Shown in pieces: positions 52,889 to 61,479 of a stretch of DNA of 64,000 nt (its first letter is position 1; each line of letters opens with the position of its first letter). The translations under genes were made by a program, and so were the position numbers. The notes beneath the pieces are model-generated. The model was not told the DNA's origin and made no database searches. It was given only the letters and a program-made list of their open reading frames with translations. Source of the DNA: Chloroflexota bacterium (GTDB taxonomy: Bacteria; Chloroflexota; Anaerolineae; Aggregatilineales; Phototrophicaceae). The stretch lies in the NCBI GenBank assembly GCA_011525385.1, contig WTGF01000059.1, positions 1 to 64,000 of the forward strand, given 5' to 3'.

Positions 52889-54077
52889 CGACTTCCTCCA
52901 AGATGGTCGTCAGTTTTTCCGCCAATTCATCAACGTGTTTCTTTTCGATGATCAAGGGCGGGACAAAGCGAATCACGCTGGCGCCCGAATTGACCAGCAG
53001 CAAACCATGCTCGTAACCCTTTTGCACGATATCAGCCGGCGCGACATCCAGCTCGATACCCGCCATGAGGCCCCGACCCCGCACGTCTTTGATATGTGGG
53101 CTGTTGATTTCCGAGAGGCGATCCAACAGGTAGTCGCCGACTTCTTTCACATGTTCCAGGAATCCGTCGCTTAGTACACGATTGACGACCATCTCCGCCG
53201 CGCGCATCACCACCGCGCCCCCGGAAAACGTAGATCCATGATCGCCCGGCTGCATAGCGCTGCCGACGGCCTCGGTCGTCAATATGGCGCCGACCGGCAA
53301 ACCGCCTGCCAAGGGTTTGGCCAAAGTCATAATATCAGGTGATATGCCACTAAAACTGTGCCCCCACAGGTCGCCAGTGCGTCCAAGTCCGCACTGAATC
53401 TCGTCGAAAATGAGTGTCGCGCCTTTCTTGTCACATAATTGCCGCAGGGCTTGCAGAAACTCTGCTGTGGCAATGTTGATGCCGCCTTCGCCTTGCAAGG
53501 GCTCGACGATAACCGCCACGGTATCTTCATCGATCACTTCTCTGGCGCTGTCAAGACTGTTGAATTCTCCTACCACCGCGCCGGGCACCATCGGCTTAAA
53601 CGGGGTTTGATACTTCTCTTTGGGCGTAATGGCCAAGGCGCCCATAGTTCTGCCATGGAAAGCCTCGGTGAAGCTAACCACCTTGGTTTTGTTAGGCTTT
53701 TCGTTGACATATGCCACCTTGCGGGCGAACTTTAGCGCCCCTTCGTTCGCCTCGGCGCCGCTGTTGCAAAAGTAGACTTTGTCGGCGAAGGAATGCACAC
53801 ACAGCAATTCAGCAAGCTCCACAAGCGCCTGCGTATGATACAGACCGCTGACGTGGATCAAACCGGTGTTCATTTGCTGGTTGACAACCGCCGTCAGTTC
53901 TTCGTCACCGTAGCCCAAGGCGTTGACCGCGATACCGGCCACCCAGTCAGTATACGCTTTGCCCTCCGTATCGTAGACCGTGACCCCTTCGCCCCGCGCC
54001 AATACAAAATCCGGACGCCCCGCGACCGGTACACTATACTCTTGATCTTTCTGAATCACTTCACTTTGAAGAGTCAT
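52875..54077 (-). CDS. argD: Acetylornithine aminotransferase
   Basis: PLP-dependent class III aminotransferase. 400 residues from ATG 54077. NSGAEANEGALKFARK, the substrate loop, DEIQCGLGRTGDLWGH, and the PLP lysine in TLAKPLAGGLPVGAI. ATG 54077 follows AGAGGGATGG; the frame extends 20 codons upstream with no RBS. The family also acts in lysine synthesis (succinyl- or LysW-linked), but the neighbours point to arginine. Gap of 29 bases to argB. Confidence 0.94.
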   Translation of the reverse strand: MTLQSEVIQKDQEYSVPVAGRPDFVLARGEGVTVYDTEGKAYTDWVAGIAVNALGYGDEELTAVVNQQMNTGLIHVSGLYHTQALVELAELLCVHSFADKVYFCNSGAEANEGALKFARKVAYVNEKPNKTKVVSFTEAFHGRTMGALAITPKEKYQTPFKPMVPGAVVGEFNSLDSAREVIDEDTVAVIVEPLQGEGGINIATAEFLQALRQLCDKKGATLIFDEIQCGLGRTGDLWGHSFSGISPDIMTLAKPLAGGLPVGAILTTEAVGSAMQPGDHGSTFSGGAVVMRAAEMVVNRVLSDGFLEHVKEVGDYLLDRLSEINSPHIKDVRGRGLMAGIELDVAPADIVQKGYEHGLLLVNSGASVIRFVPPLIIEKKHVDELAEKLTTILEEVDDQD

Positions 54078-54106
54078 CCCATCCCTCTGTTCGAACTTGA
54101 CAATAG

Positions 54107-54856
54107 CTATTGTACAAATGTCGTTCCAACATCGCATGCCCAGCCATCCAAATCCGTGATTATGGCCTTGGGCACGCCAGATGATAGCACATCCAGCGCC
54201 GATTTGACTTTCGGAATCATGCCTCCATATATGGTCCCGTCAGCGATCAATGCTCGCGCTTCAACTTCACTGAGTCTCTCAACCAGTTCCTTATCCACCA
54301 AAACGCCGGAGACATTGGAAATGAAAACGACGCTGTCGGCGTCTATCGCTGCAGCCAGCGCTCCCGCGACCGGGTCCGCATTCAGATTGAAGTTACTGTC
54401 AGTTCCGGCACTGACCGGCGCGATAACCGGTGTCACACCAAGCTCCAGCAACTGAAACAGGACTTCTCCCCGCACTGACTTTACCGAGCCGGTATACTGC
54501 ATATCCGCAGACTCGTGCCGCATTTGTCGGGCTCGAACAAGACCGCGATCGACCCCCGACAGGCCTTGCGCATCGACGCCGGCGTTGAGCAAATGCCTGA
54601 CCAGCCGCTTATTGACGCTCCCGCAAAGCACCATTTCCACCAGCGAAAGGGATTGGGCATCCGTGACCCGCAGCCCGTCCAGGTATCTTGGCTCAATATT
54701 CAGGCGTTCCTGCAATCGCGTGATCTCGATGCCGCCGCCGTGCACGATGACCAATTGCTCCTCTCGCCCTGCGACAGCCCCCGCAAACTGCTGTAGCAAC
54801 GCATCATCATCCAGATAATGCCCGGAGATCTTGATCAAGGAAATAAGACCACCCAC
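54107..54856 (-). CDS. argB: Acetylglutamate kinase
   Basis: Phosphorylates N-acetylglutamate, normally the arginine-regulated step. 249 residues. N-terminal LIKISGHYLDDD (usual V-I-K-x-G-G reads L-I-K-I-S-G), LVIVHGGGIEIT substrate glycines, SNFNLNADPVAGALAAAI, and SDVSGV-like FISNVSGVLVD with a final GGMIPKVKSAL. It lacks a long N-terminal helix, so it is probably not the hexameric arginine-inhibited type. Start GTG 54856 overlaps the argC stop by 3 bases. An LysZ-type aminoadipate role is less likely without LysW. Confidence 0.9.
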   Translation of the reverse strand: MGGLISLIKISGHYLDDDALLQQFAGAVAGREEQLVIVHGGGIEITRLQERLNIEPRYLDGLRVTDAQSLSLVEMVLCGSVNKRLVRHLLNAGVDAQGLSGVDRGLVRARQMRHESADMQYTGSVKSVRGEVLFQLLELGVTPVIAPVSAGTDSNFNLNADPVAGALAAAIDADSVVFISNVSGVLVDKELVERLSEVEARALIADGTIYGGMIPKVKSALDVLSSGVPKAIITDLDGWACDVGTTFVQ

Positions 54857-55857
54857 TAGATTAATCCCAGCGTTTCATCAATCCCAAACATCAAATTCAT
54901 GTTTTGCACAGCTTGGCTCGAAGCCCCTTTTCGTAGATTATCCGTGACGCTCGTGACGTGAAGATACTGCCGCAATACCGGCGTGATGCTGATAATGCAT
55001 TTGTTGGTCTTGACCGCCTGCTTCAGGCTGGCTTGTTCGCCGGGCGGGAGCACATCCACCAAAGCTTCGTTGTCATATACTTCGCAGAAGAGATCATGCG
55101 CCTGTCCGCTGGATAGCGAGTCGTCCAGCGTGACATAGATGCTGGACATCAGCCCGCGATCCACCGGCAGCAAATGCGGGCAAAAGATGATAGGACCAAT
55201 TTCCCTGTCCACTTTGAGCGCCTCTTGCTCCATTTCGCCGACGTGGCGATGGGAGCGGCCCGTCTTGTATGGTAAGAGATTGCCGTATACTTCAGCAAAA
55301 TGCGTGCTAAGCGAGGGCTTGCGTCCCGCGCCTGTCACACCCGACTTTGCGTCGACGATGATGGGGGCATCATGGTGAATTCCGCCACAACGCAACAAGG
55401 GAAACAGACCAAGCAAAGTCGTCGTTGGGTAGCAACCCGGCGTCGCGATCAAATCCTGATCGATGATATTGGCGCGATTGATCTCGGGCAAGCCATAGGG
55501 CGTTGGCAACAGTTCCGGATGTGGATGCGGAATCCCATAATTCTCTTCATAGCTTTCAGCCGTATCGAGACGCAGATCAGCCGACAGATCTACAACCTTG
55601 ACCCCAGCGTCCACACCTTGTCTGGCCACTTCGGCGGATGCCTTGTGAGGAAGTGCCAGGAATATCACATCGACATCATCGAGCGTAACCGAGCCCGGAG
55701 ACAGGAATGACAGATCGCTTCCCGGGACGGCATCCCCAACATAAGTATTCGATGTCGCAAATGCAAGCTCTACATTCGGATGCCTATTCAGCAACTCAAC
55801 AAGATCCAGACCGGCGTAACCAGATCCGCCATAAACTCCAGCTCGTATTCCGCGCAT
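54856..55857 (-). CDS. argC: N-acetyl-gamma-glutamyl-phosphate reductase
   Basis: Reduces N-acetylglutamyl phosphate to the semialdehyde with NADPH. 333 residues, N-terminal Rossmann fold (AGVYGGSGYAGLDLVELL) and the active Cys in ATPGCYPTTTLLG. HFAEVYGNLLPYKTGRSHRH in the dimerisation half is typical. ATG 55857 has GGGGGA seven bases away. First gene of the argCBDJ-carAB-hpt-cca unit; a 210-base leader with attenuator precedes it. Confidence 0.96.
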   Translation of the reverse strand: MRGIRAGVYGGSGYAGLDLVELLNRHPNVELAFATSNTYVGDAVPGSDLSFLSPGSVTLDDVDVIFLALPHKASAEVARQGVDAGVKVVDLSADLRLDTAESYEENYGIPHPHPELLPTPYGLPEINRANIIDQDLIATPGCYPTTTLLGLFPLLRCGGIHHDAPIIVDAKSGVTGAGRKPSLSTHFAEVYGNLLPYKTGRSHRHVGEMEQEALKVDREIGPIIFCPHLLPVDRGLMSSIYVTLDDSLSSGQAHDLFCEVYDNEALVDVLPPGEQASLKQAVKTNKCIISITPVLRQYLHVTSVTDNLRKGASSQAVQNMNLMFGIDETLGLI

Positions 55858-55875
55858 AGCAAATCCCCCACAAAC

Positions 55876-55908
55876 AAAAAACCCTGACCATCATTTCGAG
55901 ATCAGGGT
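55876..55908 (-). terminator. Attenuator-like terminator in argC leader
   Basis: On the minus strand ACCCTGA (55908-55902), 14-base loop, TCAGGGT (55887-55881), then a run of six T (55881-55876). It lies about 20 bases before argC and about 160 after the promoter start, so readthrough must be controlled. No arginine-rich leader peptide and no clear T-box was found. Confidence 0.75.
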
Positions 55909-56069
55909 GTACTTTCAACGATTAGTCAAAGCAGCGCATCAGGAATGCAAAAGATCCACACTGAACTCTATCAGCGCAATTGCGCGCCTAAGCCTGGTAG
56001 GCGGTTCCGCTTGCGAATACTCTTTCACGCTAAGGTCTTCTTCATTCCATGCTTGACTCACTCGACGGC

Positions 56070-56098
56070 ATTCTAAAGAAGCTTTTGCCACCCGTCAA
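56070..56098 (-). promoter_or_regulatory. Sigma-70 promoter of the arg-car unit
   Basis: Minus strand: TTGACG (56098-56093), exactly 17 bases, TAGAAT (56075-56070). Predicted start near 56063. The 360-base gap from argC to the next gene holds this, the leader, and several short inverted repeats (for example GCGCAATTGCGC at about 55975). Confidence 0.82.
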
Positions 56099-56217
56099 TA
56101 CACTGCAATAGAATTATGCACTTTTTCAGGTTGCTTGTGCATGTTGCACCAACTTGACCAAACGCAAACTATTTTCGAGCACTCTCGGCGTGCAGCTTTA
56201 CAGGCTTATTTCGCAAG

Positions 56218-56796
56218 TCATGGCAGAAGGAATCCTTCTATCTTCTGCATCATTTCGGCCTGCTCACGAGCAATGAGCGCGCCGTCGTGGCGGATGGCCA
56301 GACGCGATTCGGCCAAACGTTGCTTAAGCAGATCCCGTTCAGTGCTCGACAAAGCGTCCAGCCAACGCAAGATATTAGTATCGTAGCTGATTTCGGAACC
56401 GTGAGCGTCGACCTCGGTGTTCTTTACCTTGGGACGGACGGCTAATTCGCCTCTCCAACGCGCCTTGCGCAAGAATCCTTGTTTGACCAACCCCTTTGCT
56501 TGCGCAAGGAGAAGGCCTGTTATTTTCTGTGTGTGCGGCAGACTTTTTCGCCGATTACGCGCCGCGGCTGTGCTTGCAATTCCACCAGCAATTGCCGAAG
56601 CGAATCCCAGTAAGATCCAAGCGGGCCAATCCGTCAGTTCGGTTCCAGAAACCAGTTGCGGTATATCGTATGCTATGCCATACATTTGCAAGGCTGAAGA
56701 AGCGACTAACGCTGCGAGCGATATCGGCAAGATAGCCGCTAACGAAATCAGCATTCTGAGAGATCGCGGATAGAGCGATGGACTGGATCCAAGCAC
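56218..56796 (-). CDS. Hypothetical membrane protein with helical cytoplasmic tail
   Basis: Not recognised. 192 residues: two N-terminal hydrophobic spans (about 15-40 and 58-80), a basic loop (AAARNRRKSLPHTQ), then a helical C-terminal half (LSSTERDLLKQRLAESRLAI, REQAEMMQKIEGFLL). The end resembles SHOCT-like or coiled-coil tails. ATG 56796. It is upstream of the arg unit in the same direction but probably separate, since a promoter intervenes. Confidence 0.75.
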   Translation of the reverse strand: MLGSSPSLYPRSLRMLISLAAILPISLAALVASSALQMYGIAYDIPQLVSGTELTDWPAWILLGFASAIAGGIASTAAARNRRKSLPHTQKITGLLLAQAKGLVKQGFLRKARWRGELAVRPKVKNTEVDAHGSEISYDTNILRWLDALSSTERDLLKQRLAESRLAIRHDGALIAREQAEMMQKIEGFLLP

Positions 56797-56995
56797 AATT
56801 CACCTGCGAGATTTAGTCAAAGTCAAATCGGCTCTGATCCAAGTTTAACACATCTCTTCCGCGCTCGTGTTCTGCGCGGGCGAAACACGACTGGGCGTCA
56901 CAGTCCGAAATGCAAATTAGTCCAAACGATTACCATTGCTCGCAGCAGGCCAACATGCCCAATACAGACAAATTTGACAAATTGTCGCGAAAAAC

Positions 56996-57023
56996 TTGAC
57001 AAGTAATCAAATTGGCGTTAAAT
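56996..57023 (+). promoter_or_regulatory. Sigma-70 promoter of rpoD
   Basis: Perfect -35 TTGACA (56996-57001), 16-base spacer, TTAAAT (57018-57023). The long leader to GTG 57349 (about 320 bases) contains no obvious gene. TATCGGTTATT at 57293-57303 resembles half of the suf/tpx motif, without its partner. The whole gap 56797-57348 holds no other coding sequence. Confidence 0.7.
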
Positions 57024-57348
57024 TGTTCTATTGGACTGTCGGAAAACATTAGCGAGAACTCGAACGGATAGTGAAGGCCTCACATAATACGGTCATTGAT
57101 GGACATAAGTATAAGAATCAATGCAACTGTATAATTGATGAGCCAGCAGTTGAGAGCTAAATTGAAGCCGCTGAGATCTTTGATCGGCCAATCTTCGTCC
57201 CGGCGAATGATGCAGTAAAATAAAAGTTGTGTGCCAGTCGCCTGGGGTTTACGCGCCACGCAATTTGCAGGATTGAAGAGAATTGTTTCTTATATCGGTT
57301 ATTGTTGGTAAGGTGCTAATTTAGCGCGCTTAGCAGAAAGGCTTGTCC

Positions 57349-58644
57349 GTGGTTGCAGTTCTGGACAACGTTACAAATATCAGCCAGCGAGAAGAGATTC
57401 AGAAACAGCTTGTAGGCAAGGCGAACAAGCAAGGTTTTGTCACGTATAGTGACATTTTGGAGTTGCTGCCCGATGTTGAAGGTGATGTCGCGCTTCTCGA
57501 TGACCTTATGGACAGCCTGCTGGAAGCGGGAATCGAAGTCGTTCCGGCAACCACCAAAGCCGCGGATGAAGACAGCGAAGACACCAAAGAGCAGAAGCCG
57601 CACAGCGATTCGCTGATTGCTGAAACGGACGACGAGGACGAAGTCGAGCGCGATGCTCTGCTCATGGTCCTGAAAAAGGATCTGACGAGCGACGCCGGCT
57701 ATCAGGCGGCACTCGATACCGACGATGTCGTTGGCTTGTATCTCAAAGAAGCGGGTCGTGTTCCGCTTTTGACCGCCGAAGAAGAAGTGCTGCTGGCCAA
57801 GCGCATGGAGGCGGCGGAATTCGCGAGCGCTCGTCTGGAAGATGCCGCCGCGCTGCGCGCTGATGAATTGACCTGGAGCGAAGAGCAAGAATTGCGCGGC
57901 ATCGTTTTCGACGGGGAAAAGGCGCAAGAGCATTTGATTCGCGCTAACGCGCGCCTGGTGATCAGTGTAGCCAAGAAGTATATCGGACGCGGCGTGCCCT
58001 TCCTTGATCTGATCCAGGAGGGCAACATTGGTTTGATCCGGGCTACCAACAAATTCGAGTATCAACGTGGCCACAAGTTCAGCACCTATGCTACCTGGTG
58101 GATCCGCCAAGCGGTCAGCCGCGCCGTCGCCGATCAAGGGCGCACCATTCGCGTGCCGGTTCATATGGGCGATCAGCTGAATCGCATGCGCCGAGTTCAG
58201 TTGCAGTTGCTGCAAGAACTGGGACGCGAACCCAAGATTGACGAGTTGGCGCAAGGCATGGAGACCACACCGGACAAAGTTGAAAACTTGCTGGAAATTT
58301 CTCGGCGTCCAGTCAGTTTGGAAACGCCTATCGATGACGAAGGCGACTCGACCTTTGGCGATTTCGTTGAAGACATTAATAGCCCGGCGCCCTCCGACGA
58401 AGTAGCGACGCACTTGCTGCATGTCCAGTTGCAGCAAGCGCTCGACAAGTTGCCTCCGCGCGAAGCGCAGATTCTGCGCCTGCGTTATGGCCTTGCCGAC
58501 GGCCGCGTTTACACGCTGGAAGAAGTCGGTCAGACGATAGGCGTCACGCGGGAACGCGTTCGTCAGTTGGAGGCGCAAGCCCTCAACCGATTGCGTCAAT
58601 CGTCAGCGCACGTGATCCTGAAGGACTACTTGTACGAAGTTTAA
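57349..58644 (+). CDS. rpoD: Primary RNA polymerase sigma factor (SigA/RpoD)
   Basis: Housekeeping sigma-70. 431 residues from GTG 57349 (RBS AAAGG at seven bases); TTG 57343 is too close to the RBS. Region 1.1 about 10-75 ([20 protein letters not shown]), acidic linker to 115, 1.2 ([20 protein letters not shown]), region 2 ([20 protein letters not shown], then [17 protein letters not shown]), region 3, and region 4 ([38 protein letters not shown]). The suf, tpx and rpmH promoters are what such a factor would read. A long antisense frame covers it but is not a gene. Confidence 0.97.
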   Translation: MVAVLDNVTNISQREEIQKQLVGKANKQGFVTYSDILELLPDVEGDVALLDDLMDSLLEAGIEVVPATTKAADEDSEDTKEQKPHSDSLIAETDDEDEVERDALLMVLKKDLTSDAGYQAALDTDDVVGLYLKEAGRVPLLTAEEEVLLAKRMEAAEFASARLEDAAALRADELTWSEEQELRGIVFDGEKAQEHLIRANARLVISVAKKYIGRGVPFLDLIQEGNIGLIRATNKFEYQRGHKFSTYATWWIRQAVSRAVADQGRTIRVPVHMGDQLNRMRRVQLQLLQELGREPKIDELAQGMETTPDKVENLLEISRRPVSLETPIDDEGDSTFGDFVEDINSPAPSDEVATHLLHVQLQQALDKLPPREAQILRLRYGLADGRVYTLEEVGQTIGVTRERVRQLEAQALNRLRQSSAHVILKDYLYEV

Positions 58645-58682
58645 TCGCTGATCCCGTCTCTGATTCTCAATACGTCTTGTAT

Positions 58683-58723
58683 AATGACCCCATTCGTCTT
58701 GTGTGCTTGGGGTCATTGTTTTG
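58683..58723 (+). terminator. Intrinsic terminator of rpoD
   Basis: AATGACCCC (58683-58691) pairs with GGGGTCATT (58709-58717), nine perfect pairs, then GTTTTGT. About 40 bases past the rpoD stop. Confidence 0.85.
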
Positions 58724-58759
58724 TAAGATAGTGTTGACGGAATCTGGAGACGCAGGGTT

Positions 58760-59323
58760 ATGATGCAACCCGCAATCGACCAGTCTCGAATCGTTATTCG
58801 TGATGGCGTAGAAACCGACATTCCGTTTTGCTTGGAGCTGCAAAGCGACTACCAGACCGAGCACGTCTGGCAAATGACCGTGCAGGAGTTGACGGACCAG
58901 ATCCAGATCAGTTATCGCCGCCAGCGCCTGCCGCGCCCGCTTGACGCTACGCACGTAACCGACCCCAGGCATTTGGAAATGGCTATCAGGCGTCGTCATT
59001 GTTTTGTCGTCGTGCAAGATAGGCATTCCCATCAGATTCTCGCTTTCATATCCATGCGCGTTGACGAAACCAGTGAAATCGCCTACTTGCAAGACATCGT
59101 TGTCGACCGTCCCTATCGGCGTCAGAGCTTGGGTTCACGCTTGATAAATGCGGCGCGGGTTTGGGCGCGTGAAAACCAACTGCGGCAGATCATGTTCGAG
59201 ATCGCAACGACCAATTATCCCTGCATTCAATTCGCTCAAGACCAAGGATTTGTCTTTTGTGGCTTCAACGACAGGCATTTGCCCAGTAGAGAGATCGCGG
59301 TCTTCTTCAGCGTTTCCGTTTAG
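58760..59323 (+). CDS. GNAT-family N-acetyltransferase
   Basis: 187 residues. IVIRDGVETDIPFCLELQSD is the usual GNAT opening. The acetyl-CoA site is around AYLQDIVVDRPYRRQSLGSRLINAARVWA (R-R-Q-x-L-G-S), and FEIATTNYPCIQFAQDQGFVF the C-terminal part. Substrate unknown. ATG 58760 (ATGATG). Separate from rpoD by the terminator; 75 bases before the 7TM-GAF sensor. Confidence 0.86.
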   Translation: MMQPAIDQSRIVIRDGVETDIPFCLELQSDYQTEHVWQMTVQELTDQIQISYRRQRLPRPLDATHVTDPRHLEMAIRRRHCFVVVQDRHSHQILAFISMRVDETSEIAYLQDIVVDRPYRRQSLGSRLINAARVWARENQLRQIMFEIATTNYPCIQFAQDQGFVFCGFNDRHLPSREIAVFFSVSV

Positions 59324-59398
59324 AAACTGTGTATTTGTCATAATTTGCTAAACTTGTAATAGAGTCAATTCTGTGGACCCAATCTTCAAGGGCTTGCA

Positions 59399-61318
59399 TT
59401 GGATCTGGCAACTGCGATTTTGCTAATTGTCAATGAGACTTTGACCGCGAGCAATGCGATCATAGCGGTTTCCCTATTGCTCTTTAATCTCACAAGGAAT
59501 CTAAAAAATCGCGTCGCCAAATCGTCGGCGGTTGTGCTCGCCTGCGTAACAATCGCTTATGTCGCGGATGCTTTTATCTCGCTCGAACCGGACTACGCCG
59601 CCCACGAGATCGCTTCACGCTTGCAGTGGATAGGCATCGCTTTTATACCGGCGGCCATGTACCACTTGTCGGACGCTCTGCTCGCAACCACAGGACTGCC
59701 GTCGCGCGGGCGTCGCCGCCGGGCGATTCGCATCTTGTATTTGATCGGCGCCGGTTTTTTGCTGTCTGCGGCATTTGCCGATTCTCTGTTCATGTTTGTC
59801 GACGCGGGGGGATTTCTGAGTATCCAGGCCGGCTCCCTATTCCCCATCTATCTCGTCTACTTCGTCGCCGCCAACGGATTCGCATTCTATAATGTACAGC
59901 GCGCCCGCAAGCGCTGCCTGACTCAAGGCACGCAACGGCGCATGGCATTCCTGCAAATAGCTATCCTGACGCCCGCTTTGGGCATCTTTCCTTATTCTGT
60001 ACTGCTCAGTCCAGGTGACGAATTCAGCGTCTTTGGTCTCTTGGTTATCAACACTGCGAACATCATCATTATTTTGATGCTGTTTTTTCTGTCGTACCCT
60101 CTTTACTTTTTTGGGTCAGATATTCCGGATCGATTGGTCAAAAAGCAACTGCTGGACTTCTTGCTCCGGGGACCCGCAACTGGCTTGATCGCCCTGGCCG
60201 TAGTCAACTTCACCGCGCAAGCAACGCGCATTCTGGGCTTGCCGGGCGAGGCTTTTACCCCGCCCGCGGTCGTCGCCGCGGTCTTGCTCTGGCAGTGGTT
60301 CGTATCACTGGCGCTGCCCTATTTTGAACCGCTCTTCATATATCGCGACGAAGATGGCGCGCAGATTACTATGCTGCAATCTCTCAGTGAGAGGGTCCTT
60401 ACCCGCAGCGACCTGTCACAATTGATCGCCGCAACCACCGAGGCGATATGCGACTACATGCGCATCGACGAAGCAAGTGTGCTGCACTTCGTGAATGGCG
60501 CCCCAGAGTTTCTGAACCAAGTCGGGGACCCAGGCTTCTCGGAAGACGATTTGCGGGCCGACCGTAACTTGCGCCAAAGCCTCGCAAACGCGTATTCCCA
60601 AAGCGCCGGCAAGGCCTTCGTCGAGTGGAACGATTATGCCTTAATCCCTTTGTACAGTAGCCGTATTTCCGACGACAATTCGCCAGGACGCGTCATTGGT
60701 ACATTGGGATTGCTGAACAGCAACAACTCTCTACATGCGGAGCTAGATGATCCAAAGAGTATTCTCTACGCCTATCTGGATCGCCTGGAAAAGAGTCTCG
60801 AAGACATGAGATTGCAATCAGAGATGTACACGTTGCTGGAAGGCCTGCTCCCGCAATTTCAGATGACGAGGTCGCGCGCCGTACAAGTCGAGTATAGGCA
60901 ATCACAGGCTCAGTTTGCGGCGGTAGAGGCCTTGCCAGACCAACAGGAGCTATTTGAGCAAGTACGGGCGGCCTTGCGCCACTATTGGGGAGGCGCGGGC
61001 ATCACCCAGAGCAACTTGATCAACCTTCGTATCGTGCAGGCAAGAATGAGCGCGGACCAGGACACAGCTGTCAACGCCTTGCGCAATACACTCCAAGACT
61101 GTATCGCTACGCTCAAGCCCGAAGGCGAACGCAAGCTGGCTAGCCCGGAATGGACCTTATACAACATCTTGCAGTTGCGATTCCTCGAAAGAAAAAAAGT
61201 GCGTGACGTTGCTCGCCGTCTTAGCATGAGCGAAGCAGACCTTTATCGTAAACAGCGCGTCGCCATTCTGGCTGTGTCCGACCTCCTGTTGCAGCGGGAA
61301 AAACAAGCCAAGGGCTGA
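59399..61318 (+). CDS. Membrane-bound 7TM-GAF sensor with C-terminal helix-turn-helix
   Basis: 639 residues. The N-terminal 260 hold about seven to eight hydrophobic spans (ILLIVNETLTASNAIIAVSL, WIGIAFIPAAMYHLS, LIVIN-type ANIIIILMLFFLSYPLYFFG and others), like histidine-kinase 7TM sensors. One further span (about 285-310) precedes a GAF-like domain (about 325-465). The C-terminal 180 are helical and end in LERKKVRDVARRLSMSEADL, an HTH resembling sigma region 4 or LuxR-type. No kinase, GGDEF or receiver domain. TTG 59399 has AAGGG six bases away. A one-component membrane-tethered regulator is the likely role. Confidence 0.82.
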   Translation: MDLATAILLIVNETLTASNAIIAVSLLLFNLTRNLKNRVAKSSAVVLACVTIAYVADAFISLEPDYAAHEIASRLQWIGIAFIPAAMYHLSDALLATTGLPSRGRRRRAIRILYLIGAGFLLSAAFADSLFMFVDAGGFLSIQAGSLFPIYLVYFVAANGFAFYNVQRARKRCLTQGTQRRMAFLQIAILTPALGIFPYSVLLSPGDEFSVFGLLVINTANIIIILMLFFLSYPLYFFGSDIPDRLVKKQLLDFLLRGPATGLIALAVVNFTAQATRILGLPGEAFTPPAVVAAVLLWQWFVSLALPYFEPLFIYRDEDGAQITMLQSLSERVLTRSDLSQLIAATTEAICDYMRIDEASVLHFVNGAPEFLNQVGDPGFSEDDLRADRNLRQSLANAYSQSAGKAFVEWNDYALIPLYSSRISDDNSPGRVIGTLGLLNSNNSLHAELDDPKSILYAYLDRLEKSLEDMRLQSEMYTLLEGLLPQFQMTRSRAVQVEYRQSQAQFAAVEALPDQQELFEQVRAALRHYWGGAGITQSNLINLRIVQARMSADQDTAVNALRNTLQDCIATLKPEGERKLASPEWTLYNILQLRFLERKKVRDVARRLSMSEADLYRKQRVAILAVSDLLLQREKQAKG

Positions 61319-61479
61319 GATTACCTTTCCGTGAGTTGGCATCTGCCGAGCAAGCGAATTCTAGTGGCGACCTCTAACGCGCTTGCCTGATTGTTCATTT
61401 TCGCCCTCAAATTCCTCTGCGAGATTCCTCAATCATGATAGGCTTGTGAAGGTATAGACGGTAGGGATTCTCAACAAAG

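Noticed and set aside
55921-56063. T-box riboswitch in argC leader
   Set aside because: A few T-box-like strings (GCGTGAAA, GCGGAACCGCC) occur, but the diagnostic TGGNACCGCG element is missing.
57293-57303. Third suf/tpx-type operator upstream of rpoD
   Set aside because: Only one half (ATCGGTTATT) is present; no inverted partner lies within 40 bases.
57316-58599. 427-residue open frame antisense to rpoD
   Set aside because: It mirrors the sigma factor codon by codon on the other strand, shows no family motif, and its composition (Arg, Gln, Phe, Leu-rich) is that of a shadow frame.
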